A program made the position numbers and the translations under genes. A DNA stretch of 34,024 nucleotides from positions 1 to 34,024 of the IMG/VR virus record IMGVR_UViG_3300026518_000036. One strand, written 5' to 3'. The stretch's first letter is position 1. Every line of letters begins with the position of its first letter. Below, piece by piece: positions 5,507-14,230 of this stretch. Source of the DNA: a virus. Below the pieces are notes generated by a model, which was not told the DNA's origin, did not search any database, and saw only the letters and a program-made list of their open reading frames with translations.

Positions 5507-5801
5507 TGGTTTTGCTCCTGATAAACTCTTTAGTAATTTCGTTAGATTCTTTAGAAACGCGATTAGATTCTTTAACGACATTGTTCATCTCCAGAACATT
5601 TTTATTCATTTCCACAACAGTGCCGTTAAACATTTCAGAGGTATCTCTTATTTGCGTCATTAGTGCAGTTCGTTCTTCTGAATTTCGCTTTTCTCTTGCT
5701 TCCATATGTTTAAGTAAACGTATCATAGAAAACAACCCAACCCCAAGCACCGCCCCAAGAGCACCTGAATCCGCTAAAATCTTTAAAATTGCACCTTCCA
5801 A
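5499..5801 (-). CDS. Membrane-anchored coiled-coil protein, holin-like
   Basis: 100 aa, TTG start with GGGGAG eight nt upstream. Residues 10-28 are a glycine-rich membrane segment (ALGAVLGVGLFSMI), followed by about 70 residues of heptad-like coiled coil rich in Glu, Asn and Ser. BhlA/XhlA-type holin-associated proteins have this size and architecture, and the gene directly precedes the endolysin, so it is the best holin candidate in the window. A late promoter (5827-5855) lies just upstream, giving the lysis cassette its own expression. Confidence 0.6.
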   Translation of the reverse strand: MEGAILKILADSGALGAVLGVGLFSMIRLLKHMEAREKRNSEERTALMTQIRDTSEMFNGTVVEMNKNVLEMNNVVKESNRVSKESNEITKEFIRSKTNA

Positions 5802-5826
5802 AACAAACTCCCCAAATTATATTAAC

Positions 5827-5855
5827 ATTATATAATATTTAGCATAATTATGTCG
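5827..5855 (-). promoter_or_regulatory. Late promoter of the lysis cassette
   Basis: On the minus strand a perfect TATAAT (5832-5827) sits in TTATATAATG, preceded by TATGCTAA (5846-5839); the -35 (CGACAT) is poor. The portal promoter has the same TATGCTAA and TTATATAATG blocks. A strong -10 with weak -35 suits an activated late promoter. Confidence 0.5.
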
Positions 5856-6828
5856 GTATTGTATAGCCATAAATATCCAGGACACCAGATTCGAATGAGC
5901 CTGATGACATTAATAATCGCAATCCTTCGATAGTTCCGCCTGTGTTATGATAACCAACTCCATGCAATTGTCTAGGATCTGCCGCAGATCCACCTTCGCA
6001 GTATTCACCCTCAAACTCTATAAAATGACGATCACTTTTAAGTGGATTACTTACCATCATACGCACAACACTCTGATTGTCCGATGTTGTTCCCGGCTCT
6101 ATATTGGTGTATATCCTAGATACAAGGCCACTCGGACCACCACTATCGTTGGCGTTCGTCATGATTTCATTGTATGCATATGCGTATTGAGTGGTTGGAA
6201 TAGACCCACCAGTTTCAATAAACTGTATCTGCAAAATGGCGCCGCTAGTCGTTCCCCTAAAATCAGATAACACCAAATAATAATTGTCATATTCAGACGT
6301 GAAGATAGCCCCTGTGTCATGCGGTTCTGATGATAGCGTCTGTCTAGCAATCGGCACTAAACCACCGCCAGCTGCACTACTTGCGCCAGATGTAATCTGG
6401 AAATCAGTACCGTTGTAAACAATGCGATAAATACCACCATTCACAATATCGCCAGCCTCAACAGCGTCAATCGTTGCGTCCTTAATATTCAGCTTTTTAA
6501 CAGACTTCGCACCAAGTGAGTTTACATTCATAGTAACCGCACCTGTATTCGTTGCCGTGGCGATAAATTCAAAAGCCTGACCAACAGCATAGGCGGCAGG
6601 TGTTTTAGGCACTGTGATTGTAAGGGCGTTCGTACCCGTTGCAGAACTATATTGATAACGCTGATTCATAACATCAAACTGATTAGGGATCTGAATACCG
6701 CCAACGGTTAAACCGTCATGCATAGCCAAGCGATTATCAGTCGTGTTAATATCTAATTCACGTGACACTAGCGTTCTAGCTTCCTGTGTGGCTCTAATAT
6801 TACCGCGGATCTGTACCTGTGTTGTCAT
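5848..6828 (-). CDS. Putative tail fibre / receptor-binding protein
   Basis: 326 aa, last gene of the tail block. The N-terminus has a fibre-start pattern (RELDINTTDNRLAMHDG, residues about 24-40, of the kind found in trimeric fibre tails), then beta-rich repeats with many Thr, Gly and Asn, and a Gly/Ser linker (SGASSAAGGG) near 150. The C-terminal 170 residues look like a compact beta domain that could bind the receptor. The ATG at 6828 follows a GGGGAAA site; a longer in-frame start at 6951 would lie inside the upstream gene and is rejected. Position after the J-like hub and before lysis supports the role; the receptor is unknown. Confidence 0.7.
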   Translation of the reverse strand: MTTQVQIRGNIRATQEARTLVSRELDINTTDNRLAMHDGLTVGGIQIPNQFDVMNQRYQYSSATGTNALTITVPKTPAAYAVGQAFEFIATATNTGAVTMNVNSLGAKSVKKLNIKDATIDAVEAGDIVNGGIYRIVYNGTDFQITSGASSAAGGGLVPIARQTLSSEPHDTGAIFTSEYDNYYLVLSDFRGTTSGAILQIQFIETGGSIPTTQYAYAYNEIMTNANDSGGPSGLVSRIYTNIEPGTTSDNQSVVRMMVSNPLKSDRHFIEFEGEYCEGGSAADPRQLHGVGYHNTGGTIEGLRLLMSSGSFESGVLDIYGYTIPT

Positions 6829-6829
6829 A

Positions 6830-7123
6830 TTATTTCCCCTTCTTAAATTTTCTAGCTTCTTCACGTGTAGCAAATTCATGACGATCTCCAGCATCATCAT
6901 AAATAGCAAAAACCTCAACGGCGATTTCACGTGTTTTATATTCAGCTTCAATCATAACTTGACGCATGATATCCTGCTTTTCTTCTCGCAGATTTCCGTT
7001 TTCATCTTCAACGGTGCGAACCGTCTTTTTCCCAGTCGGCTTATATTCCATGCTTGCAGGTTTCACGCACTCAACAAATTCACGTGTTACCGTTTCCGCA
7101 ATAATTTCATTTTTCTTAGTCAT
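6830..7123 (-). CDS. Hypothetical tail-region protein, 97 aa
   Basis: Small charged protein that starts in a TAATG overlap with the J-like gene and ends 1 nt before the fibre gene. It alternates charged strands (EYKTREIAVEVFAIYDD) and ends in a basic helix (TREEARKFKKGK). Candidates by position are a fibre chaperone or a small tail-tip component. No family recognised. Confidence 0.65.
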   Translation of the reverse strand: MTKKNEIIAETVTREFVECVKPASMEYKPTGKKTVRTVEDENGNLREEKQDIMRQVMIEAEYKTREIAVEVFAIYDDAGDRHEFATREEARKFKKGK

Positions 7124-9273
7124 TATAGCTCCCAATCCTCTGATGTAGCGGTGTCATTTTCCCAGTCTGTGTTATTTCTAGGCAAGGTTTCGTTTTCCCA
7201 ATCTTCTGTATTCGTTGTGATAGACGTACCGACCAAGAACCCTGTAAGCGTTGTAGGCTGTGATCTAACACCTAGTCTATTATAAGCATAAATCCGAACA
7301 TCGTAAAGTGTGTCTGGTTTCAGTACCGTCAATTCCATTTCCGTTACACTACCATCAACCCGACCAGCGGAGATATATGTGCTATCTGCGCTTGCCTTAT
7401 ATTCAATCTCATACCAACCACCAGACAACACATACTGATCATCGCTAAGATCCCATGACGCGCGGATTTTATAAACGCGGTCAAAGTTCTGCGTAAATGT
7501 CGGCATACTATCAAGCGAGAACCCTGAAACAACAACAACGTCAAACGGATTCCAAAGGCTTGTATTCGGCGCGGGATCAACAGCAGTTTCTTCGCCATTA
7601 TTCCAGTCATAAACAGCGCTCGCATTTTCACGGCATGTCATGTTAATAACAGGCGTTCCATCCTCGGAATTAAGCGACCATTCCATGACTTCAAACACTT
7701 TATTATTCCAGCCATAGCGATCAACGCTGAAATAGAAATTATCACCAACAGCCAATTTAAAAGCGGTCAGTTTAAAGCTTGCTGAGAATATAATCTCTTG
7801 GCGCATGCGTTCTAGTGATATTTTAGCAATCCTCTGCGCTGTATGTGGACGTTGGGTAAATGGTAAATCCAGATTTTTCTTAATAACGCGTCCGTCTTCT
7901 GTCTGATATGTAGAGTTCTTAATAATCGGATAATCAGCAGGATTTCCGTCATTCAATGGCGATGTGTAAACCCCCTGAATGCTGTTAAAGCGATCTCTTG
8001 CGCTAATGAGTGATGAAACCTTAATAGAGCTAACAACATCGGATAAATCTAACGACACAGACGGTGTGTTATATGCACCTGGCTTGATAGACCATAGACC
8101 ACCAGAATAGATCGCCTTGCCAGCCATTGAGCGGATAATCTCTTCTAAGTTGCTACCCAATTCAGTTGTGGATTTCAAAACACCGCCACCATGATAGCGA
8201 GGCTCTGCGTTCTTAGTGATCGTGCCAGTCGTGCCAGATGTTAGGCTGATATAAGTTCCTGCTTGCGCATTGGCTAAACTAGTCGCAAGGCCAATTCTCG
8301 GCGTTCCTTTTCGCTGATATGCGATTACATAGTAATTAGTCGCAGCCGATAAACCGCCGACAGTTCCGCTTGTTAATTGAACCCGATCTCCAGTCTGTAC
8401 CGTTAATCTATCAGCATCAATAGTCAGCAGGTTCAGCGATGTGTCTACCTCGGTAAAGTCCTGATTGATATTCGTTGTGGTTACAAATTCATCGCACAAG
8501 TTAGCCGTTGCGTTAATATCTGTTTCGTTAATATCATCTTGCGCTGTTTCAAAGCCATATTGGCTATCAGTAAGATAATCATTAACCATTAATCCGATGT
8601 TAGAGCTATAACGTGTCGTATCATCTCTTGTGTCGAAAAGCTTTTTACCCTTAATCCAAGCCGACATATTAGGGATCCCAGTTGGGAATTTATCGCGATC
8701 CCATTCAAGGCGCACATAGATATAGGCAATACCTCGCAATCTGTGATTGCTTGTCCATTCTGGAATCTCTGAAACCATGTCACTATCGGCTGTCTGGCTA
8801 TCGCTTCCAAGGTGCTTTTTAATGCGGATGACATCTTCATAGCGTCCAGAATTTACTGTGCCATCGCCATCAAGCATATCGGTGGTTATAGATTCCTCAC
8901 CGATTAAGATTTCGCCGATTTCCTCGATCTCATGACCAGCAAGGGCAATTGCCATATGAAGGTATTTGTTCTGATTTGTCAGGCCGACATAAACAACGGG
9001 TCCAGACTCTCTTGACTCACCGTAAACAATTCTTCGTTCCGTCACTGGCTGTCTAAACTGTTGTGTTGATCCTGATGTTTTAAATGCAGCGAAGGAGCTT
9101 GATTCACCACCACCTAGCGCGCCAGTTAGAACAGAACCAACAGCGGCGGTCAGTGTACCTGCTACAAAGGCGGTCACGCTGAATTTAACCGCAAGCGTAC
9201 CAGCAAGCAAAGAACCTGTAGTTGTAAGGCCAGCCGATAAACCAGCGGCAATAATAGGTGCAGCAGCAGGCAT
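7123..9273 (-). CDS. Central tail hub / host-specificity protein, lambda J-like
   Basis: 716 aa. A glycine/alanine-rich hydrophobic N-terminus (about residues 1-55) is followed by a tail-hub region (QPVTERRIVYGESRESGPVVY near 75-95, a hallmark of J-type proteins), a long beta-rich middle that builds the tail-tip hub, and a fibronectin type III-like domain near residues 590-685 (TLYDVRIYAYNRLGV). A repeat-like C-terminal end (NTEDWENE, NNTDWEND, TSEDWEL) may anchor the fibre. It is shorter than lambda J (about 1,130 aa), as in the GTA-like tail group. RBS GGAGGG precedes the ATG. Confidence 0.85.
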   Translation of the reverse strand: MPAAAPIIAAGLSAGLTTTGSLLAGTLAVKFSVTAFVAGTLTAAVGSVLTGALGGGESSSFAAFKTSGSTQQFRQPVTERRIVYGESRESGPVVYVGLTNQNKYLHMAIALAGHEIEEIGEILIGEESITTDMLDGDGTVNSGRYEDVIRIKKHLGSDSQTADSDMVSEIPEWTSNHRLRGIAYIYVRLEWDRDKFPTGIPNMSAWIKGKKLFDTRDDTTRYSSNIGLMVNDYLTDSQYGFETAQDDINETDINATANLCDEFVTTTNINQDFTEVDTSLNLLTIDADRLTVQTGDRVQLTSGTVGGLSAATNYYVIAYQRKGTPRIGLATSLANAQAGTYISLTSGTTGTITKNAEPRYHGGGVLKSTTELGSNLEEIIRSMAGKAIYSGGLWSIKPGAYNTPSVSLDLSDVVSSIKVSSLISARDRFNSIQGVYTSPLNDGNPADYPIIKNSTYQTEDGRVIKKNLDLPFTQRPHTAQRIAKISLERMRQEIIFSASFKLTAFKLAVGDNFYFSVDRYGWNNKVFEVMEWSLNSEDGTPVINMTCRENASAVYDWNNGEETAVDPAPNTSLWNPFDVVVVSGFSLDSMPTFTQNFDRVYKIRASWDLSDDQYVLSGGWYEIEYKASADSTYISAGRVDGSVTEMELTVLKPDTLYDVRIYAYNRLGVRSQPTTLTGFLVGTSITTNTEDWENETLPRNNTDWENDTATSEDWEL

Positions 9274-9702
9274 TTATTCAACCCTCCAAGCAATCATTTT
9301 TTCATTAACATCGGTCATGACTAGACCTTTCCCAAAACTTTTAAAAACAGCTTTACCGCCCCAGATAACACCAAAGGTTTTACCGCCTTCTAACTTATAT
9401 AATACCACATCTCCGCGCTGGGCAAAATGAGGATTTACGCGGTCAAAGTGCAAGTCCATAATAGCTGTGATTGTTCTTCTGTGTTGCTTGATAAGCTTAT
9501 AAGCATCTTCTTTAGTGCTGTACGCCCCTCGGATAGTGTCTGGATCGCCTGATTTCTTCTTAGACATAGGATCAACGCCACAAACAAGCTTGCAAGCATT
9601 GGACGCAAATATAAGACAATCCATTTTCCCCCATTTAAAAAGGCGACCGCTTGTCTTTTCCAGATATTTAGATAATTTATTTTCCCAGCCTTGCAATCTC
9701 AT
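9274..9702 (-). CDS. Tail-tip cell-wall peptidase-like protein (NlpC/P60-type, DUF6950-like)
   Basis: 142 aa. The N-terminal region has a W-G-x-x-DC motif (WGKMDCLIFA near 24-33), as in the NlpC/P60-like proteins that lie just before the J gene in siphophages, and a later RGDVVLY strand typical of the same fold with a degenerate His region (no clear HxxxY). It may cut peptide crosslinks during DNA entry or be purely structural. ATG 9702 overlaps the previous stop by four bases (ATGA); an in-frame ATG at 9717 is the alternative start. Confidence 0.65.
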   Translation of the reverse strand: MRLQGWENKLSKYLEKTSGRLFKWGKMDCLIFASNACKLVCGVDPMSKKKSGDPDTIRGAYSTKEDAYKLIKQHRRTITAIMDLHFDRVNPHFAQRGDVVLYKLEGGKTFGVIWGGKAVFKSFGKGLVMTDVNEKMIAWRVE

Positions 9703-10262
9703 GTAGCTGCCCCCCATGGCAGTTCAATATCTTGCGATGTCGCAACGAAATCCAAACCTTCATCGCTGGCATAAACAGAACGCTGATCTTCTTGCGTGTA
9801 TCTGGATTCCTTAGCACGTTTCAAGACAATCAAATCACCCTCACATGAAATTACAACACCAGCGGTTTCGCCGTCATCGCGCCATTCTAATCCGTCAATT
9901 TTTCCAGAAAAAACTTTATAAGGATCAGCAATTAAGTTTCCATCGCTATCAAGAACGGCGAACCATGCTGTTATCGGACGGTAAAATGTATCTTCATTCT
10001 GTGCAATCGAAATAATCGCGCCATCAACACCTGATAATTCAAATGTAACACCACTAGCTGATAATGTTTGAGATTCCTCAATCGGTGACATTTCCACAAG
10101 ATCACCAGAACCCACATAAGTATCAGAGTTCCAAATAAGCTCGCCATATCCAGTCCATAGATTTAAATCACCGCTGTCAAATTCAGCTTTAAATATTAAA
10201 ATAGGGCTTAGGCTGTCGCTATCTGTTTCAGTCTGTAATCCTGATGTGATGTCACGTGCCAT
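9699..10262 (-). CDS. Minor tail protein (DUF2163-like, tail-tip)
   Basis: 187-aa beta-rich protein: an N-terminal strand block beginning LSPILIFKAEFDSGDLNLW, a central part (TLSASGVTFELSGVD) and a final segment with RYTQEDQRSVYASDEGLDF. The order tape measure, this pair, NlpC-like, J matches the tail-tip block of GTA-like siphophages, where this position is a DUF2163 or BR0599-type hub protein. Starts 1 base before the previous stop region, with GGAG upstream. Confidence 0.65.
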   Translation of the reverse strand: MARDITSGLQTETDSDSLSPILIFKAEFDSGDLNLWTGYGELIWNSDTYVGSGDLVEMSPIEESQTLSASGVTFELSGVDGAIISIAQNEDTFYRPITAWFAVLDSDGNLIADPYKVFSGKIDGLEWRDDGETAGVVISCEGDLIVLKRAKESRYTQEDQRSVYASDEGLDFVATSQDIELPWGAAT

Positions 10263-10877
10263 TTAGAGCGACTCCATACAATTGAAATCTAAAAGATAAA
10301 ACTTGTTAATGTCCATATCAATTATAGGCTCTTCTGTTAGTTTAAACAACCCCTTGCAATTGGAAACAGTTACCGCTGCGCTATCAGAAGGGCTAGTTCG
10401 CAATGATGGGTAAATATTGATTGTCGCCTCACCTGATCCGTCTGTGTCCACGTCATCAAGAACACGATGTAATCTTGTATCTGCACCTGTGCCAAGCTGA
10501 ATCCAGTCACCTGCTTTAAGCCATCCTGTTACGCTTGCAGTCGCGCCTTTAATATCTAGGCTATCACCTGTTTGAGATCCACCATCAACAAGCGGTGTAC
10601 CTGTCGCGACCCCTCTTGGCGTTGCTTCTGGTACTGGCAATAAAAACGTTCCCTTCTTGCCTTTCAGCTTTAAAATAAACGCGATATAATCGCCTGCCGT
10701 TTCCCTATTCATTGCAGGCAAGGAAGCATTTACTTCCCACATCTCACCGCCAAAATCATATACCTGTTGTGAGAAATCAAAAGGGCTTTGAGAACTTGAA
10801 ACTGCATTAACGCCACGGATTGAGAAACCGCTTAAATAAATGCTACTTGGAAAATCAATCGGATATGTAACAGCCAT
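10263..10877 (-). CDS. Distal tail / minor tail protein
   Basis: 204 aa, directly after the tape measure (one-base overlap, TAATG). A beta-rich first half (YPIDFPSSIYLSGFSIRG) and a middle with GDWIQLGTGADTRLHRVLDD resembling the minor tail proteins (gpL/DUF2460-like) that attach to the tube end and receive the hub. It likely forms the ring joining tube and tip. Assignment rests on order and composition, not on a catalytic motif. Confidence 0.6.
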   Translation of the reverse strand: MAVTYPIDFPSSIYLSGFSIRGVNAVSSSQSPFDFSQQVYDFGGEMWEVNASLPAMNRETAGDYIAFILKLKGKKGTFLLPVPEATPRGVATGTPLVDGGSQTGDSLDIKGATASVTGWLKAGDWIQLGTGADTRLHRVLDDVDTDGSGEATINIYPSLRTSPSDSAAVTVSNCKGLFKLTEEPIIDMDINKFYLLDFNCMESL

Positions 10878-13138
10878 TATATTCCTCTCCCTCTTGAATC
10901 TGCGTCTTTAACGCTTGAAACCGCAATAGATGGGACTTCCTTACGCAATTGTTCAACCTGTTTTATCGCGTTGGCAATTTTCTGCTCCACGCCTGCACTC
11001 GCACCCCTTGCGTCAATATTGTAAACAGCACCGCCACCGCCATTGATAGAGTTACGCATTTTATTAGATTGCTGCGCAGTTAAAACCGTTTCGCCCTTGT
11101 GCAAGCGCGCTGTCATGTCTCTTGGCACGTCCTTAATACCTGTGGCAAAGCTTCCCTCTGCGCCACCAAATATACCGCCAAACGCCCCACCGATCGCATT
11201 AGCAAGCGGATTGATAATAGCCTTTTTCAGAGCAACCTTGGCAATATCTTTCGCAAGGTCTTTCAAAACATCGCTTAGTTTCTTGCCCTCGTTAACAGCA
11301 GCATCAAAAGCATCCTCGAATGAATCCCCAAGATCCTCGTATGTGTCGTCAAGCTCTTCTGTCAGTTCTTTCTGAACGCCAAGCTCTTCATTCTGTCGTC
11401 TGATCTGCTCGATCTGTTCATCGATCTGCTTAGTCTGTTCAGCAGTTAGCTCGATGCCTTTAGCTTTCAATTCCGCTTCGATTTCAGCACGTTTTAAAGC
11501 TGCGTCAATGATTTCTGATTTCTGGCCATAAAGATCAAGCTGGATTCTGACTTCATCACTTTCACGTTTCAAGCCATCAAGAACCTTGTCGAATTCTGTT
11601 GTGTCTCCAGTCGTTCCACCCGTTCCGCTAGGCTTAATTTCGCCACGATCAATCTTGCCAAAATTATCCAGACTAGCTTCGAGTTCTGTAATCGCTGATT
11701 GTACGTTATTTTTAAGGTTTTCAACATCCTTTGCAGAGGAATCAATACCAAGAGCGGATCCAAGTTCACGCGATTTTCTGAAAAGGAAATTCTCACCTTC
11801 TAGCGTTTTCTGAATGCGATCTAATGTTTTCAATTCTTGAATATACGCCTGAATACGTGCCTTTGTATCTTCTGTGATTGCCTTGCGCATATCACCGCTT
11901 GCCAGAATATAGCTGTCAGCCTTTGATCTGAAAGCAGTCATAGACTCATTAAGCTTTACCTGTGAATCCTTGGCGGCATTAGTTGATTTCGCCCATAGGT
12001 AATAACTCGCAATCGCAGCAACGCCGATGGGACCACCGATTAAGGCAAGACCTCTTGAAACAAGACCAAGCGCACCTGCGAGGGTTGTCTGTGCAACGGC
12101 TGCTGTACTTGAAACTCCCGCCATTCTCGCCACTGCAACAGTAACACCTGTTGCCTGTAATGCGTTGGCCGCAAAGGCTGCTGCTGTCGCTGTTAGGGAT
12201 GTTAATAGTCTACTAGCTACCACAACGGCAAGACCACCCACAGCAAGAGATAGATTTCCCAGATTGTCAGCAAGGGCGGTAATACCAAAAGCTAGTGATG
12301 AAACGCCATTATTCGCAAGGTCGCTCTGCCCGATTAAGCGCAAGAACGCATTGTCAAGACGTTGCATAGCCTTTCCAACTGTGTTTGGAATGCCCTCAAC
12401 AGCCTCGTTAATTCGCTCGCTTCCACTTACTAAAGCTTTAGCAATAAGATCAAATGACAATTGGCCATCAGCTGCGAATTGTTTAATTGACTTACCGCCC
12501 GTGTCTAAGTTCTCTTGCAGAATTTTAATAAAGAAGGCGTTTTGATCTGCAAAGGTCTGGATCTCTTGTCCAACGGCTTTAAAGTCACTAGATGCCGCTT
12601 GTCCGAATTGCTGGAAGAATGTCGCTGCCCCTGCAGCGTTCGTGCCACTAACAAGCAGTGTTTTAGAAAGCAGGTCTGTAATCTGCGTTAGGTCATTCTC
12701 TTTTTTCTGAACATCGTTAAGGGATAGTGATAGGCGTGAATATGCGTCAATCACATCTTTCAGAGGCGCAGCGTTCTTCTGTGAGATATTAAACAGATCA
12801 TTCTGAATTTTAACAAGATCACCCACGCCATCAGTCGCAACGGCCAAGCGTCCAGAAAGTTCTTTATATGTGTCTGAATATTTAACGACCTTGCTAACAG
12901 AAAATGCACTCGCGGCAATGCCAGCAAAAGAAACAAGTTCCGCTTTTAAAAATCCGATTGTTCTATTCGTGTTAGTGATACGTGAGTTTAAACGGTCAAA
13001 AGAGCGTCCATTTTTCGTGAGATTGCTATCAAGCGATGAAGAAAAACGACCAAGAACAGTAGAGGCTTTTTTCATACCACTTTCAAAGCGTGTGGTATTC
13101 GCATAAAGATCGGCGGATAATTTAGCTACTTGAACCAT
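10877..13138 (-). CDS. Tail tape measure protein
   Basis: 753 aa, the longest late gene. Begins KLSADLYANTTRFESGMKK, typical of tape measures, then a long helical region with a TMP N-terminal domain (near 110-240), an Ala/Gly-rich hydrophobic part (about 280-385) that may become the membrane channel for DNA, and coiled coil near 520-600. By the usual rule of about 1.5 angstroms per residue the tail would be near 110 nm. It overlaps the chaperone gene by 17 nt, as in lambda-like tail operons. Confidence 0.9.
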   Translation of the reverse strand: MVQVAKLSADLYANTTRFESGMKKASTVLGRFSSSLDSNLTKNGRSFDRLNSRITNTNRTIGFLKAELVSFAGIAASAFSVSKVVKYSDTYKELSGRLAVATDGVGDLVKIQNDLFNISQKNAAPLKDVIDAYSRLSLSLNDVQKKENDLTQITDLLSKTLLVSGTNAAGAATFFQQFGQAASSDFKAVGQEIQTFADQNAFFIKILQENLDTGGKSIKQFAADGQLSFDLIAKALVSGSERINEAVEGIPNTVGKAMQRLDNAFLRLIGQSDLANNGVSSLAFGITALADNLGNLSLAVGGLAVVVASRLLTSLTATAAAFAANALQATGVTVAVARMAGVSSTAAVAQTTLAGALGLVSRGLALIGGPIGVAAIASYYLWAKSTNAAKDSQVKLNESMTAFRSKADSYILASGDMRKAITEDTKARIQAYIQELKTLDRIQKTLEGENFLFRKSRELGSALGIDSSAKDVENLKNNVQSAITELEASLDNFGKIDRGEIKPSGTGGTTGDTTEFDKVLDGLKRESDEVRIQLDLYGQKSEIIDAALKRAEIEAELKAKGIELTAEQTKQIDEQIEQIRRQNEELGVQKELTEELDDTYEDLGDSFEDAFDAAVNEGKKLSDVLKDLAKDIAKVALKKAIINPLANAIGGAFGGIFGGAEGSFATGIKDVPRDMTARLHKGETVLTAQQSNKMRNSINGGGGAVYNIDARGASAGVEQKIANAIKQVEQLRKEVPSIAVSSVKDADSRGRGI

Positions 13139-13795
13139 CTGTCTCTAAAACCTCTTTTTTGTACCGCTTGGAATAAGCTTTTAACCATCCCATTATAGCA
13201 CCTTCATCAACAGATTTCGAAGGCTTTTTGTAACTAGACATGAATTTTTCAAGCTTGGGGAAATTCTTGCCGCTCGCACCAGATAAAAGCGCATTGTGCC
13301 ACATCATCCAAGCGGCGCTATCATGCTCTTTATTTTTCCTAGAGCGATAGCCCTCTAAGCATTTAAAAAATTGCCAAGGGGTCAACACCCAAAATTCAGA
13401 AGGTGTCAACCCGATTTCATAGGCAATTTTAAGGCTTTCAGCTATGTCGTCTTTTTTGGCTTTTTTTTAGATTCTTTGACAATGTTTTTAGCTTCATCAA
13501 TCATCTTTTTACCTTCTTCAACGCCATGCTGGGCATAAACGAAAGCCTCAACGATACAATCAGACACATAACCGATTGGTGGAGATGCAGCCATAATATC
13601 GTCTAAAGTGATATCTGGATGGTGTTTAGAAAGGCCAATAACAAGCGTTTCAGCGATCTGGTCAATGCTGAATGTGTTTACATCCGCATTATTGCCAAAT
13701 TTGCTCTGGAACTCTGAAATAGCGCGCCAGTCATAAACAATCTTGTAAGTTTTTTCACCAAGTTTAATCGGCACTTCGCCTAAGTATTTATTCAT
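13122..13795 (-). CDS. Tail assembly chaperone, -1 frameshift fusion product (G-T type)
   Basis: The 13442-13795 frame and the downstream 95-aa frame (13122-13409) join by a -1 shift at A_AAA_AAG (13466-13460). After the slip the reading is open through 17 codons (AKKDDIAESLKIAYEIG) straight into the second frame, which lacks its own ribosome site and only has a TTG in mid-protein. The fusion would be 224 aa (112 + 112). The downstream part (PSEFWVLTPWQFFKCLEGY) resembles the GTA/rcc01693-type tail chaperone family. This matches the lambda gpG/gpGT scheme in which the fusion recruits the tape measure and tube protein. Seen: phase and motifs. Inferred: that slippage occurs. Confidence 0.75.
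13442..13795 (-). CDS. Tail assembly chaperone, unshifted product (G type)
   Basis: 117 aa, the zero-frame product, beginning MNKYLGEVPIKLGEKTYKIVYDWRA, a start like those of GTA-type tail chaperones that sit between the tube protein and tape measure. Ends in a lysine-rich tail encoded by the A runs that hold two slippery heptamers. Expected to be made in excess over the fusion. Start supported by AGGGG upstream of the ATG. Confidence 0.85.
   Translation of the reverse strand: MNKYLGEVPIKLGEKTYKIVYDWRAISEFQSKFGNNADVNTFSIDQIAETLVIGLSKHHPDITLDDIMAASPPIGYVSDCIVEAFVYAQHGVEEGKKMIDEAKNIVKESKKKPKKTT
13451..13466 (-). promoter_or_regulatory. Tandem -1 frameshift slippery sites
   Basis: Two A_AAA_AAG heptamers in the correct zero phase: 13466-13460 and 13457-13451, separated by CC. 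A_AAA_AAG is the dnaX-type slippery sequence. Either can feed the open -1 frame. A small CG-containing stretch follows, but I could not define a convincing stimulatory stem. Confidence 0.75.
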
Positions 13796-13815
13796 TTAAA
13801 TCAACCCCTGTTTTT

Positions 13816-14226
13816 TTATGCGAATGTTACATCACCAGAAATACGGATAGCAAAAGAGCCGTCCACTTTAGCATCAACACCACCTGTCAATGGATTTGAT
13901 TGCACAAAACCTTGGAAAGTAGCTGTTGAAGCGTCAGAGAATGTCACTTTAAAGTCCTGAATGTCACCAGATACCTTAGCAGAGCGCATAGCCTGTTGAC
14001 CTGCATCGCTTGGCAGGTGGTTACAGTCTAGCGTGCCAGTACCGAAATCCTGCAAGCCCATTAAGAACTCTTTAGCAGTTGATTGAAGGTGTGTTACATC
14101 AATCTCATTCGCCTGACCGTCAAAAAGTGAGAAGTTAGTGATCTCTTTAACTTCTGTATATGTTAAGGGTGAGTCAGCGTTGCCGATCTCGAATTTAAAG
14201 CCCTGTGTTACAATTGCTTCTGCCAT
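13816..14226 (-). CDS. Major tail tube protein
   Basis: 136 aa. Starts MAEAIVTQGFKFEIG and contains NEIDVTHLQSTAKEF (near 40-54), the pattern of lambda/TP901-1-like tail tube proteins in which a target helix follows a THL(Q/K) strand. The C-terminal VDGSFAIRISGDVTF is a beta strand closing the barrel. It precedes the chaperone and tape measure, the expected order. Many copies polymerise into the tail tube. Confidence 0.85.
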   Translation of the reverse strand: MAEAIVTQGFKFEIGNADSPLTYTEVKEITNFSLFDGQANEIDVTHLQSTAKEFLMGLQDFGTGTLDCNHLPSDAGQQAMRSAKVSGDIQDFKVTFSDASTATFQGFVQSNPLTGGVDAKVDGSFAIRISGDVTFA

Positions 14227-14230
14227 TTTA

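Noticed and set aside
5507-5581. 25-residue N-terminal extension of the endolysin
   Set aside because: It is the out-of-frame image of the repetitive coiled-coil gene; AGGAG is correctly placed for ATG 5506.
11043-12545. Long plus-strand frames opposite the tape measure (110 and 172 aa)
   Set aside because: They are antisense images of an Ala/Leu-rich coding region without ribosome sites or promoters.
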